Source: an uncultured Alphaproteobacteria bacterium (lineage in GTDB: Bacteria; Pseudomonadota; Alphaproteobacteria; Caulobacterales; Hyphomonadaceae). From it: a stretch of 64,000 nt of DNA. Below the pieces are notes generated by a model that worked only from the letters and a program-made list of their open reading frames with translations, was not told where the DNA came from and did not search any database. A program made the translations under genes and the position numbers. Each line of letters begins with the position of its first letter. Position 1 is the stretch's first letter. The DNA is taken from assembly GCA_903831255.1 (NCBI GenBank), contig CAIKWZ010000047.1:1-64000 (forward strand), in the 5' to 3' direction. Of the stretch, positions 38,135 to 46,813 are shown one piece after another.

Positions 38135-39541
38135 TCAATCCGCCAGTATCCACGTGTCCTTGACCCCGCCGCCCTGACTGGAATTGACCACGAGAGATCC
38201 CTTCTTCAGAGCGACGCGCGTGAGCCCTCCTGGCGTCAGACGAATATCTCGTCCGACAAGGCAATAGGGACGAAAATCCACATGACGCTTCTCAACCCCC
38301 CCATCTCCAAGGATCGGAGCGGTGGAGAGCTCCAGAGTGGGCTGGGCGATAAAGGCAGATGGATTGGCCTTCAGCTTGAGCCTGAATGCCTCAATGTCCT
38401 TCTTCGAAGCATGCGGCCCGATCAGCATTCCATAACCGCCCGACCCATGGACTTCCTTGACCACAAGGTCCTTCAGATTGGACAGAACATACGAGAGATC
38501 TTCAGGAGATGCGCACCTCCAAGTCTGCACATTCTCCAGCAGCGGCTTCTCGCCGAGATAAAAGCGGATCATCTCCGGGACAAAGGAATAAATCGCCTTA
38601 TCGTCCGCGACACCGGCTCCGGGGGCAGAACATAACGTAACCCCGCCGGATCGATAAACGTCAAACAACCCCGGGACACCAAGAAGACTGTCCGGCCTGA
38701 ACGCGAGCGGATCGATAAAACTATCGTCGATGCGGCGATAGATAACGTCAACCCTCTGCGGACCGCGTGTCGTCCTCATCCAGACCAATCCGCCTTCGAT
38801 AAAGAGGTCCTGCGGCTCGACCAGCTCGATACCCATCAGATCGGCCAGGAAGGAATGCTCATAGTAAGCGGAGTTCAGGGATCCCGGTGTCAGAAGAACC
38901 ACTGTCGGATCGTTATCACACTTCATAGGAGCCGCTTCTTCCAGCGTCTTTTTGAGAAGGACCGGATAACTGTCCACTGGCTCAATGATCCCGGCGGCGA
39001 ACAGTTGCGGGAACATACGCATCATGATTTCGCGATTCTCGAGCATATAACTGACGCCAGAAGGCGTCCGGCAATTGTCCTCGAGAACCTGGAACTGGTC
39101 TTCGCCGGTGCGAACAATGTCGATACCGCAGATATGGCTGTAGATCCGACCGGGCGGATCAATGCCGACCATTTCGGGTAAGAACGCTTCGTTCCGATAG
39201 ACAAGGTCCTCCGGGATCACGCCCGCCCGCAAGATCTCACCCCGATGATAGACATCATACAGAAAGGCGTTCAGCGCTCGGCTTCGCTGCTTGATGCCTC
39301 GCGACAAACGTCTCCATTCCGACGCTCCGAAGACCCGCGGAATAAGATCGAACGGGATCAGGCGCTCGGGGTCTCCGCCCTCTCCATAGACAGCGAACGT
39401 GATGCCGATTCTGCGAAAGATCGCCTCCGCCTCGCTCTGTCGAAGCTTCAGCAAATCGACGCCAGCCGCAGAAATCCAGTCTGCGACCCGCTCGTAAGGA
39501 ACGCGAACCGCGCCCTGAGATCCGTACATTTCATCATACAT
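38135..39541 (-). CDS. Circularly permuted type 2 ATP-grasp protein
   Basis: A 468-residue enzyme of the DUF404/DUF407 (CP-ATPgrasp) family, predicted to form an amide or peptide bond through an acyl-phosphate. Recognisable segments are YDVYHRGEILRAG, the VLEDNCRTPSGVSYMLENR motif (about residues 145-163), the PGAGVADDKAIY segment, and the ATP-binding KEVHGSGGYGMLIGP loop (about 355-369). The C-terminal VDFRPYCLVG and NSSQGGGVKDTW end also fits. It is the first gene of the four-gene operon. The true start may be the Met five codons in. Substrate and product are unknown. Confidence 0.92.
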   Translation of the reverse strand: MYDEMYGSQGAVRVPYERVADWISAAGVDLLKLRQSEAEAIFRRIGITFAVYGEGGDPERLIPFDLIPRVFGASEWRRLSRGIKQRSRALNAFLYDVYHRGEILRAGVIPEDLVYRNEAFLPEMVGIDPPGRIYSHICGIDIVRTGEDQFQVLEDNCRTPSGVSYMLENREIMMRMFPQLFAAGIIEPVDSYPVLLKKTLEEAAPMKCDNDPTVVLLTPGSLNSAYYEHSFLADLMGIELVEPQDLFIEGGLVWMRTTRGPQRVDVIYRRIDDSFIDPLAFRPDSLLGVPGLFDVYRSGGVTLCSAPGAGVADDKAIYSFVPEMIRFYLGEKPLLENVQTWRCASPEDLSYVLSNLKDLVVKEVHGSGGYGMLIGPHASKKDIEAFRLKLKANPSAFIAQPTLELSTAPILGDGGVEKRHVDFRPYCLVGRDIRLTPGGLTRVALKKGSLVVNSSQGGGVKDTWILAD

Positions 39542-39576
39542 GGCCTGTCAGTCGTAGCGTCCCGGGCGAGGTTGTG

Positions 39577-39598
39577 AAGGAGGCGATCGCTCCTTTTT
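39577..39598 (+). terminator. Terminator-like hairpin in the leader of queG
   Basis: AAGGAG (39577-39582) and CTCCTT (39590-39595) form a six-pair stem around a seven-base loop, followed by a short T tract on the plus strand. A second hairpin, CGCCT/AGGCG around TGTTTTT, follows near 39625-39645. No plus-strand gene ends here, so this may be an attenuator for queG or a block to antisense transcription into the ATP-grasp gene. Confidence 0.4.
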
Positions 39599-39728
39599 CG
39601 ACCCGCAGCGACGACGCCTTGTTTTTAGGCGCCCCGGGGCGATCTATCCGGAGAGGAAAGTCCCCGTCCCGATGGGGCGCCCTGTTCCGCAAACAGACAA
39701 TGGGTTAGCCTTCGGGGGGAGGCCCCGG

Positions 39729-40850
39729 ATGCAATCAGCCGAACAGCACCTGAAGGACAGCGCTAGGGCCCTCGGCTTTGACGTCACCCGTATTGCGAGC
39801 GCTCGGGACGCCTGGACGGCGAGCGCCCGGCTAGCCCATTTTCTCTCCCTTAATCGGGAAGGAGACATGGCCTGGCTTCGCGACACCTTCGAACGTCGTC
39901 AGCACCCAACGGGGATGTGGCCGGAAGCCAGATCGGCCGTGGTTGTCGGCCTGAACTACGGGCCGGCTTCCAATCCCATGACGAACCTGGAGCGTCGCAG
40001 CTCCGCCGCTATTTCAGTCTATGCCCATAACGCCGACTACCACGATGTGCTGAAGCGCCGTCTAAAATCCCTGGCGCACGGTTTCGCACTGGCGACAGGC
40101 GCCGACGTCAAGGTTTTCGTCGATACTGCCCCCCTTATGGAAAAGCCTCTGGCTCAGCGGGCCGGTCTTGGCTGGCAGGGCAAACATACGAACCTCGTGA
40201 GTCGGGACTGGGGATCATGGCTCTTTCTCGGCGTCATGCTCACCACAGCCGATTTATCCCCCGACAAGGAGGAGCATGACCATTGCGGCTCATGTTCAGC
40301 CTGCCTCGACATATGTCCGACAAAGGCCTTTCCGAGACCCTATGAGCTGGACGCGCGTCGGTGCATCTCCTACCTCACGATAGAGCATCGCGGCGCTATT
40401 CCGCGTGAGTTCAGAAAACCGATGGGAAACAGGATCTATGGCTGCGACGATTGTCTTGCCGTCTGTCCCTGGAACAAGTTCGCGCAGGTCACACGAGAGA
40501 TTTCCCTCCACGCGCGACCCGAGCTTGTATCGCCGCTTCTGGGAGACCTCGCACGCCTGTCCGACAGCGACTTCAGGAGCGTATTTTCAGGCTCTCCGAT
40601 TAAGCGCATCGGACGGGAACGGTTCGTTCGTAACGTTCTGATCGCCATCGGAAATTCAGGAAACCTGGGGTTGATTCCAGTGTGCATAGAGCGTCTCGCA
40701 GACAGCTCGGACATGGTTAGAGGATCAGCGATTTGGGCTTTGGGGTCTCTCTCTCCGCTTGCCTTCGAAAGCGAACGTCGGCAACGACGCGAGGCGGAAA
40801 TGGTTCCAGAGGTGCGGGAGGAGTGGGATGCCGGACCCGACATCAGATAG
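39729..40850 (+). CDS. queG: Epoxyqueuosine reductase QueG
   Basis: A 373-residue cobalamin- and iron-sulfur-dependent enzyme reducing epoxyqueuosine to queuosine in tRNA, the last step of the pathway. Both 4Fe-4S motifs are present: [16 protein letters not shown] and [14 protein letters not shown]. The [22 protein letters not shown] segment is also diagnostic, and a HEAT-like tail follows (about residues 290-350). The start at 39729 has GGAGG six bases upstream; the frame is open to 39672. It overlaps mtgA by 23 bases. Confidence 0.95.
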   Translation: MQSAEQHLKDSARALGFDVTRIASARDAWTASARLAHFLSLNREGDMAWLRDTFERRQHPTGMWPEARSAVVVGLNYGPASNPMTNLERRSSAAISVYAHNADYHDVLKRRLKSLAHGFALATGADVKVFVDTAPLMEKPLAQRAGLGWQGKHTNLVSRDWGSWLFLGVMLTTADLSPDKEEHDHCGSCSACLDICPTKAFPRPYELDARRCISYLTIEHRGAIPREFRKPMGNRIYGCDDCLAVCPWNKFAQVTREISLHARPELVSPLLGDLARLSDSDFRSVFSGSPIKRIGRERFVRNVLIAIGNSGNLGLIPVCIERLADSSDMVRGSAIWALGSLSPLAFESERRQRREAEMVPEVREEWDAGPDIR

Positions 40851-41607
40851 ACCAAACTCAGAAGGCCAACCGTCGACGGCTCTCCAGCCCGTCACGTTAA
40901 CACGAGTGCAGCCGGGCTGGCGGAGAGCCATCCGTCAGATTTTCAAGTTCCTGATCATCGGGATCGTCGGCTTTTTGCTCCTGAGCGTCGGCCTTGTCGC
41001 GCTTATCGGGTGGACCGGTCCGCCGCCAACGATCAACATGGCGCTGAAGGCCCTCGATGGCGCGACCATCCGACAGACCTGGAGACCTCTTGGGTCAATA
41101 TCTCCGAACCTCGCACGCGCGGTTATTGCAGCTGAAGACACTCGCTTCTGCACGCATCAGGGCTTCGACCTGGTGGAAATCCAGAAGGCGATTGAAGCGG
41201 CCGAACGGGGGCGAAACCTGAGAGGCGCTTCGACCATCTCTCAGCAGACTGCGAAAAATGTTTTCTTATACAATGGCGGAGGATTTGTTCGTAAGGGCCT
41301 TGAGGCCTGGTTCACAGTCCTCATCGAGACGATGTGGTCAAAGCGCCGGATCATGGAGGTCTATCTGAATATCGCCGAATGGGGTGACGGCGTTTACGGA
41401 GCCGAAGCCGCAGCTCAGGCGCGTTTCGGGATTCCGGCCAGCAAGCTTACGTCTCGACAGTCATCCCTTCTGGCCGCCGTGCTGCCAAGCCCAAACCGCT
41501 GGAAAGTCAACGGCCGATACGCTGGTCGCCGATCAGGACGAATTCAGGCTGTGATGAACGCAGTCCGTCGAGACGGGCTCGACCGCTGCCTTACGACTGA
41601 CGAATAA
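40828..41607 (+). CDS. mtgA: Monofunctional biosynthetic peptidoglycan transglycosylase
   Basis: A 260-residue membrane-anchored GT51 enzyme polymerising lipid II into glycan strands. A cytoplasmic N-terminus of about 35 residues precedes one transmembrane helix (about 40-62). The GT51 motifs are intact: the catalytic Glu in [27 protein letters not shown], and [20 protein letters not shown]. There is no transpeptidase domain. The ATG at 40828 follows GGGAGGAG and lies inside the queG 3' end, so the two are likely translationally coupled. Confidence 0.95.
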   Translation: MPDPTSDRPNSEGQPSTALQPVTLTRVQPGWRRAIRQIFKFLIIGIVGFLLLSVGLVALIGWTGPPPTINMALKALDGATIRQTWRPLGSISPNLARAVIAAEDTRFCTHQGFDLVEIQKAIEAAERGRNLRGASTISQQTAKNVFLYNGGGFVRKGLEAWFTVLIETMWSKRRIMEVYLNIAEWGDGVYGAEAAAQARFGIPASKLTSRQSSLLAAVLPSPNRWKVNGRYAGRRSGRIQAVMNAVRRDGLDRCLTTDE

Positions 41608-41615
41608 AAAAGCGT

Positions 41616-42275
41616 TCAGAGGTCCGGAAGCCCCTTGAGCCGACGGGCCTCCCGGATATCGCCTCGCAGAACAAGAATGTCGACATTTCGAGGCGTCCGC
41701 AAAAGGGCGGCGCTGACATCTCTCCATGCCTCATCGAGCCGATCCACCTCCAGCATCACCCGGGCCCTCTGCGCCAGAGCTGTCTCGTCACCGGGCGATA
41801 AGCCGATCGCCGCATCAAGATCGGCCTCGGCCTCGGTCCATTTGTCCGTCAGCATATAGGCTCGGGCTCGATCGACCTTTAGATCAGGGTCTCTCGGCGC
41901 AAGCTTGATGGCGTTGGTCAGGGCGACGATGCTGGCCTCCGGCGCACCTGCAACCAACCAGGCGTTTCCGGCCTGAGCAAGATATATCGCCCTCGCCTCA
42001 AGAGTTCCGGCGTCAGGATCATTGGCAAGGGCCTCAAGACGGGCGGCGCCCTCCTCTTCCTGTCCCAGGGCTATCAACGCGAGGGCGGCGCAGTGCCGGG
42101 CGCCGGGACGGCCGCCGGCGCCCAGCCAGGCGAGCGCGTCCTCATACGCCTCCTCGGGATGCTGATCGATCAGCGCAATGCACCTCGACAAGCGCTCGGA
42201 CTCAGCTCCAGCCTGAGCAAAGGCGGTCGCCGGCAGAAGCAGACAAGCTCCAACGAACAAAAACCGCCACTTCAT
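41616..42275 (-). CDS. Secreted tetratricopeptide-repeat protein
   Basis: A 219-residue protein with a signal peptide (about residues 1-22, ending AFA-QA) and four or more TPR helices, such as IVALTNAIKLAPRDPDLKVDRA (about 115-136) and AEADLDAAIGLSPGDETALAQRA. It is probably periplasmic and mediates protein contacts; no partner can be named. GGAGG lies close before the ATG at 42275. It converges with mtgA with only eight bases between, and is divergent from the epimerase-like gene. Confidence 0.85.
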   Translation of the reverse strand: MKWRFLFVGACLLLPATAFAQAGAESERLSRCIALIDQHPEEAYEDALAWLGAGGRPGARHCAALALIALGQEEEGAARLEALANDPDAGTLEARAIYLAQAGNAWLVAGAPEASIVALTNAIKLAPRDPDLKVDRARAYMLTDKWTEAEADLDAAIGLSPGDETALAQRARVMLEVDRLDEAWRDVSAALLRTPRNVDILVLRGDIREARRLKGLPDL

Positions 42276-42368
42276 ACCGCCTCCACAGATCACACAGCAA
42301 ACACGGGCGCCGCTGGCCAAGAAGCCGCCGACCGGGCATATCTCATACACCAAGCATTGGTGAGACAC

Positions 42369-43280
42369 ATGATCCCGAAGCAGCTGGCGGCATTCGGCTG
42401 CGGCTATGTGGCGACCGCTCTGGCGGCAAACCTGATCCCGCAAGGCGTATCCTTCACAGGAACCACGCGCAGCAGTCAGGGCGCCGAGAGCCTGCGCAAT
42501 CGCGGGATCCGACCGGTCATATGGCCCGGGGAGGACATCCGTCTGGAGCCGGGGGCGGCCTGGCTCATCAGCGTTCCGCCGGACGAGGACGGATGCCCTG
42601 TCTTCAGATCATTCGGTGGACGTGCCGATGAAACCTCGTGGATCGGATATCTCTCAACAACTGGAGTCTATGGAGATCTGAACGGAGGTTGGGCGTTCGA
42701 AGACACGCCCCTTGCCCCCAAGAGCCCGGAAGCTGTCAACAGGGTTGCAGCCGAGACCCAGTGGAGGAGTGTCGGCGCGCATGTGTTTCGATTGCCCGGG
42801 ATCTATGGACCGGGACGATCCGCACTTGATCGCATCAATGATCCGCAGACGCGCCGCATCATGAAGGCCGGACAAGTCTTTTCCAGAATCCATCGAGACG
42901 ACATCGTCTCGGCGTTGGAAGCCTCACTCTCAAGGCCCTCGCCCGGATCCGTCTACAACGTATGCGACGACGAGCCCGCTCCCGCCGATGAAGTCCTGAG
43001 CCATGCGGCCGCATTGACGCGACGACCTCCGCCGCCGGCAATCGCTTTCGAAGAGGCCAGTCTATCGCCGGCAGCCCGACGCTTCTATGCGGAATGCAAG
43101 CGCGTATCGAATGCCAAACTAAAGGCTGAACTCGACTGGCGACCGCTCTATCCTGACTATCGGTCAGGACTTGCAGCGTGCCTGTCGATAACAACTGAGA
43201 AAGACCAGGACACGACGGGGCCAAACGGCAGACCGGGTCCGCCAGCTGCAGAAACTTCGCCTGCACCGAAACCCCTCTAG
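42369..43280 (+). CDS. NAD-dependent epimerase-like protein (YeeZ type)
   Basis: A 303-residue atypical extended SDR. The Rossmann motif is shortened to GCGYVATALA (about residues 10-19), as in the YeeZ subgroup of NAD(P)-binding proteins. YLSTTGVYGD carries the conserved Ser/Thr and Tyr region, and FRLPGIYGPGRSALDR is the substrate-domain motif. YeeZ-type proteins have no firmly known substrate. The frame is open 276 bases upstream, but homologues start at this Met. The last four bases overlap the 3' end of the opposite-strand receiver gene. Confidence 0.82.
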   Translation: MIPKQLAAFGCGYVATALAANLIPQGVSFTGTTRSSQGAESLRNRGIRPVIWPGEDIRLEPGAAWLISVPPDEDGCPVFRSFGGRADETSWIGYLSTTGVYGDLNGGWAFEDTPLAPKSPEAVNRVAAETQWRSVGAHVFRLPGIYGPGRSALDRINDPQTRRIMKAGQVFSRIHRDDIVSALEASLSRPSPGSVYNVCDDEPAPADEVLSHAAALTRRPPPPAIAFEEASLSPAARRFYAECKRVSNAKLKAELDWRPLYPDYRSGLAACLSITTEKDQDTTGPNGRPGPPAAETSPAPKPL

Positions 43281-44158
43281 GCGGCCCGGATTCGGCCCAG
43301 TTTTTTGTCGACGAGGTTTTGAAGGCCTTCGACCAGCTTTTCTCGGGCGTCGTGCTGACCGCTGGGCAACATCCCAAGGGTGTGCATCGCGTCGATATGA
43401 GTCTTGATAGTCTCCTGATCGAGCATTCCGGCGGCGCCGACCGCCTGGATATATCGGGCGAGAGATCGGGCTGCGGCGGCCATCAGAGCGTCACGGGTCT
43501 CATCAGCGTGAGCCTGTGTCTCCTTCACCATCATGAAGACTTCTCGAAGCTTCTTGCGATCTCCCACCGAGAGGTCGGCGACGCCTTCACTGATTTTCTG
43601 AACGGCCATGCGCACCACCTGGCGAGCCGAATCCGACTCCCAGGGCAGAGCGCCTTCTGAGTCGTCAGTGGGGTCCATAAATCGGCGGAAGGGGCCGCCA
43701 TAGTCCTCCGGCGTACGACGACGACGGCAGGGTCCGATATAAGTGGCGGCGTCGATGAACTCACGGGGGCTGTCGAGCACCGCGAACACGCGATCGATGA
43801 TAGCCTGGGCCGTGAAGGGACGGACGATGATCTCATCCACGCCGCTGTCTCGGGCGATATCAAGAAAGACCTTGGTAGGCGTATTGGTCATCACAATGAT
43901 GGAAAGGGACCTTGGAACCTTTTTATAGCCGGCTCTGACGAGACGAGTGTACTCAAGACCCGACAGCTTCGGGATTCTAGATGTGGTGATCACGATCCGC
44001 GGGTCGTAGTCCTCGGTGAGGTGAACCAGCTGCTCGCCATCAGCGGCATGCATAATGTTGTCAAAGCGGGCGCCGCGCAAAACGTCTGAGAGAAGGTTGC
44101 GGGTCTGCGCATAGGGATCGGAAATCAGGATAAGCGAATTGCGATAAGGATTCGACAT
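43277..44158 (-). CDS. Receiver-domain protein lacking the phospho-acceptor Asp
   Basis: A 293-residue protein with an N-terminal CheY-like fold (about residues 8-128) and a helical C-terminal region (about 175-290) that I do not recognise. The phosphorylation-site aspartate is replaced by Thr59 in the ITTSRIPKLSG loop. The acidic pair is Ser13-Asp14, and the conserved Lys is Arg113 in IVRPF. The switch Thr (T91) remains. It therefore cannot use the usual phosphotransfer and is best called a pseudo-receiver. Between the domains is a PCRRRR-type basic stretch (about 143-148). No kinase gene is adjacent. A Met seven codons upstream is an alternative start. Confidence 0.82.
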   Translation of the reverse strand: MSNPYRNSLILISDPYAQTRNLLSDVLRGARFDNIMHAADGEQLVHLTEDYDPRIVITTSRIPKLSGLEYTRLVRAGYKKVPRSLSIIVMTNTPTKVFLDIARDSGVDEIIVRPFTAQAIIDRVFAVLDSPREFIDAATYIGPCRRRRTPEDYGGPFRRFMDPTDDSEGALPWESDSARQVVRMAVQKISEGVADLSVGDRKKLREVFMMVKETQAHADETRDALMAAAARSLARYIQAVGAAGMLDQETIKTHIDAMHTLGMLPSGQHDAREKLVEGLQNLVDKKLGRIRAA

Positions 44159-44254
44159 ATGGGTCGCCCGAACTTCCAAACCGAGACCTTACGCGCCAGC
44201 GCCGCTATCTTCCCAGTTGCGCCATGGCAGTGAGAGCCTCTCCCTGCTCTGAAC

Positions 44255-44312
44255 GCTTAACCTCAAAGTGTTTAAATCCTTCTGAAAGCGAGGAATCATT
44301 TTCAGGTTAAGC
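44255..44312. repeat. Nine-base inverted repeat in the intergenic region
   Basis: GCTTAACCT (44255-44263) and AGGTTAAGC (44304-44312) are exact inverse complements. Between them CTGAAA and TTTCAG can also pair, so a branched or bulged stem is possible. It lies in the 247-base gap between the pseudo-receiver gene and the glycosyltransferase. The TTAA content is reminiscent of CtrA half-sites, but the TTAA-N7-TTAA spacing is not met. Confidence 0.45.
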
Positions 44313-44373
44313 CCTATTGAGTTTAAACGTCGATGACGGAGGCTAGGACAGGCCGCTAGACCCCCGTTCGAAT

Positions 44374-44390
44374 GCGTTAACGATTAACGC
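44374..44390. promoter_or_regulatory. Seventeen-base palindrome before the glycosyltransferase gene
   Basis: GCGTTAA-CGA-TTAACGC is a perfect palindrome with a three-base spacer, 16 bases before the ATG of the glycosyltransferase gene. Its size and symmetry fit an operator for a dimeric regulator. The regulator is unknown. Confidence 0.5.
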
Positions 44391-44405
44391 GGCCGAACAA
44401 CCAGA

Positions 44406-45596
44406 ATGCGGATGCGGAAAGCGGTGAAACGGATGCCTCTGGCGGGAGCAACCATTCTTCAGGTTATCCCCGAGCTGTCGGCTGGGGGAGCCGAACGCAC
44501 CACGATAGAGATTGCGAGCGCCCTTCAGGAAGCGGGAGCCCGAGCCCTGGTTGTCAGTCGAGGAGGGCGCCTGGAGGAGGAGCTGGCCGCTGCAGGAGGC
44601 CGCTTGATCCGTATGGACTCAATTGGCTCAAAAAATCCTATAACCGCCTATCTGAACGCCCGGTCACTCGCGGGCCTGATACGATCGGAGGGCGTCAGCA
44701 TCGTGCACGCGCGTTCCCGAGCCCCTGCATGGAGCGCCCTCTGGGCGTCTCGACTCACCAAACGCCGCTTTGTGACGACCTATCATGGAACCTACAATGC
44801 TCGGTCTTCACTCAAACGACTTTACAACTCGGTCATGGCGCGAGGAGACGTCGTCATCGCCAACTCCGAATTCACAGCCGGCCACATTCTGAAGGAGCAC
44901 CCCTTCGCAGCGGGAAGGATAGTATGCATCCCGCGCGGAGTGGACATTCAACGCTTCTCCACCGCCTCGATCGCATCGGAACGACGTGACGCCCTTTTGC
45001 GAACCTGGAACATCGTGGATGGCGGAAAGGAGCTGATTATCCTTCTGCCCGGTCGGTTGACAGCATGGAAAGGACAGCGCGAAGCCATCCGCGCGGTCGC
45101 ACGACTCCCGCGGCCGTCGAAAAGTCCCTGGAGATTGATCCTTGCTGGGGACGCCCAGGGACGAACCGCCTACGTTCAGGAGCTGAAGGACCTGGTCCTC
45201 AGTCATGGTCTCTCGGGTCAAGTGGACCTGGTCGGTCACTGTTCGGACATGCCTGCGGCGTTCAGCCTTGCCGATATCGTTCTGGCTCCATCCGTCGAAC
45301 CCGAAGCATTCGGACGCGTCGCGGCGGAAGCCGGGGCCATGGGGAAGCCTGTGATCGGTTCAGATCTCGGAGGGCAGAAGGAAGTGATAGTAAACAATGT
45401 CACTGGTCTTTTGACGCCTCCAGGCGATGTCGAAGCCATTGCCAAAGCCCTTCAGAGCCTTATTGAAGCCTCACCGGCGACAAGACGCAGTTTGGGAATC
45501 GCCGCACAGACCAGAATTTGCAACAATTTCACCGCCGGCGCCCTTCAGCGAGCCACGCTCCGGGTCTATGATGATCTCATCGGTCGGTCAGAATGA
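44406..45596 (+). CDS. Family 4 glycosyltransferase
   Basis: A 396-residue GT-B glycosyltransferase. The N-terminal domain has the acceptor-side GGAERTTIEIASAL motif, and the C-terminal domain has LPGRLTAWKGQ, LVGHCSDMPAAFSLADIVLAPS and the family signature PEAFGRVAAEAGAMGKPVIGSD with the E-x7-E pair that binds the nucleotide sugar. It probably adds a sugar to a lipid-linked envelope glycan. The acceptor and donor are unknown. The start is uncertain, with further Met codons at residues 3 and 10. It overlaps the next gene by four bases. Confidence 0.9.
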   Translation: MRMRKAVKRMPLAGATILQVIPELSAGGAERTTIEIASALQEAGARALVVSRGGRLEEELAAAGGRLIRMDSIGSKNPITAYLNARSLAGLIRSEGVSIVHARSRAPAWSALWASRLTKRRFVTTYHGTYNARSSLKRLYNSVMARGDVVIANSEFTAGHILKEHPFAAGRIVCIPRGVDIQRFSTASIASERRDALLRTWNIVDGGKELIILLPGRLTAWKGQREAIRAVARLPRPSKSPWRLILAGDAQGRTAYVQELKDLVLSHGLSGQVDLVGHCSDMPAAFSLADIVLAPSVEPEAFGRVAAEAGAMGKPVIGSDLGGQKEVIVNNVTGLLTPPGDVEAIAKALQSLIEASPATRRSLGIAAQTRICNNFTAGALQRATLRVYDDLIGRSE

Positions 45597-46750
45597 ATGA
45601 ACAGCTAACCTTTTCGCCCCCTGCCAATCCCGGCGACACCCTCAGGCGTGTGCTGGTGATCAAGCTTGGCGCATTGGGGGATTTCATTCAGGCTTTGGGG
45701 GCGATGCGCGTTGTCCGGGCAACCCACCCATCCGCCCGCATTACCCTCCTGACAACCGAACCTTTCGAAACCTTCGCAAAAGCCTGCCCTTACTTTGATA
45801 TCGTGGAGGCCGACGGTCGTCCGCGGGATCTAAAGGGGCGCTCCGACCTCATTCGCCGCATCCGCCAGGCCGGATACGACATGGTTTATGACTTTCAGAA
45901 CAATGACCGGACAAGCCAATACTTCGCGGGACTGACGGGTCAGAAGCCCCGTTGGTCAGGCGCGGCTCAAGGCGCATCCCATCAGCATCGCAACCCCGAT
46001 CGGGCGATGATGCATAATTTCGATCGCCTCGCAGAACAGATGCGGCACGCAGGCCTTAGTCCCAAACCGCCAGGCGATCCATCCGGCTGGATCATCGGCC
46101 AGGATCTTCTCCCCAGCCTCGACTGGATCCGCACAACATTCAGAGATCCCCCTCGCTTTCAGCCGGCCTTCTTCAGTCTGTCAGGTCCCTACGCTCTTCT
46201 GATCCCAGGCTCGTCAGCAGACCACCCGGAAAAGCGATGGCCGATCGAACGCTTTGCAGAGATCGCACGATGGATTGCCGGGCTCGGGGTGACCCCGGTC
46301 GTCATTGGGGCCAAGGCTGAAGGCGAGATCGGAGCCTCAATCATCCGGGCCGAGCCGCGAGCCCGCAACCTGGTAGGACGAACCGATCTGTTCCAACTGG
46401 CGGCGTTGAGCGAACGCGCGGTTATCGCGATTGGCGGGGATACGGGCCCCATGCACCTTGCCGCCGCAGCGCGAGCTCCAGGCATCTGTCTCTTCGCTCA
46501 GGAGTGGACGCCGGAAATGGCCGAGCAGGTTCGATCCGTATGGAGTCCGGCGACCCGACTGGGCCGGGCGGCGCCAAAGGGCGGCCCCATGATGATTCTT
46601 TACGCCCGCTCGCTCGAGGAACTGAGCGCTGCAGACGTCAAGAAATCGGCCCGCGCGCTGGGCGTTCTGCCAGGGGAATCCCCCACCGTCGAAACGCCCC
46701 CGATTGCCCCTCAGGAAAAGACCGCGCTTGCCGAACGTCGGAATTCTTGA
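45593..46750 (+). CDS. Family 9 glycosyltransferase (heptosyltransferase-like)
   Basis: A 385-residue protein of the GT9 family, which includes LPS core heptosyltransferases. Key features are VLVIKLGALGDFIQALGAMR at the N-terminus (about residues 19-38), the PGSSADHPEKRWP segment and the C-terminal IGGDTGPMHLAAAARAP donor-binding motif. It overlaps the GT4 gene by ATGA and ends 63 bases before infC, so the two glycosyltransferases form an envelope glycan pair. The C-terminal 40 residues are Pro/Glu-rich and probably disordered. The exact sugar is not determined. Confidence 0.9.
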   Translation: MNEQLTFSPPANPGDTLRRVLVIKLGALGDFIQALGAMRVVRATHPSARITLLTTEPFETFAKACPYFDIVEADGRPRDLKGRSDLIRRIRQAGYDMVYDFQNNDRTSQYFAGLTGQKPRWSGAAQGASHQHRNPDRAMMHNFDRLAEQMRHAGLSPKPPGDPSGWIIGQDLLPSLDWIRTTFRDPPRFQPAFFSLSGPYALLIPGSSADHPEKRWPIERFAEIARWIAGLGVTPVVIGAKAEGEIGASIIRAEPRARNLVGRTDLFQLAALSERAVIAIGGDTGPMHLAAAARAPGICLFAQEWTPEMAEQVRSVWSPATRLGRAAPKGGPMMILYARSLEELSAADVKKSARALGVLPGESPTVETPPIAPQEKTALAERRNS

Positions 46751-46813
46751 ACATTTGGGCCCGCGGGGGCATAGTCCGCTTCGCAAATTCATCAACAGCT
46801 GGGAGAAACTGCC

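Noticed and set aside
39650-39725. GAGGAAAGTCC string resembling the RNase P RNA core
   Set aside because: The gap is far too short for RNase P RNA and the other conserved elements are missing.
44374-44390. GTTAAC-type palindrome as a CtrA box
   Set aside because: Spacing between the TTAA elements is three bases, not the seven of the CtrA consensus.
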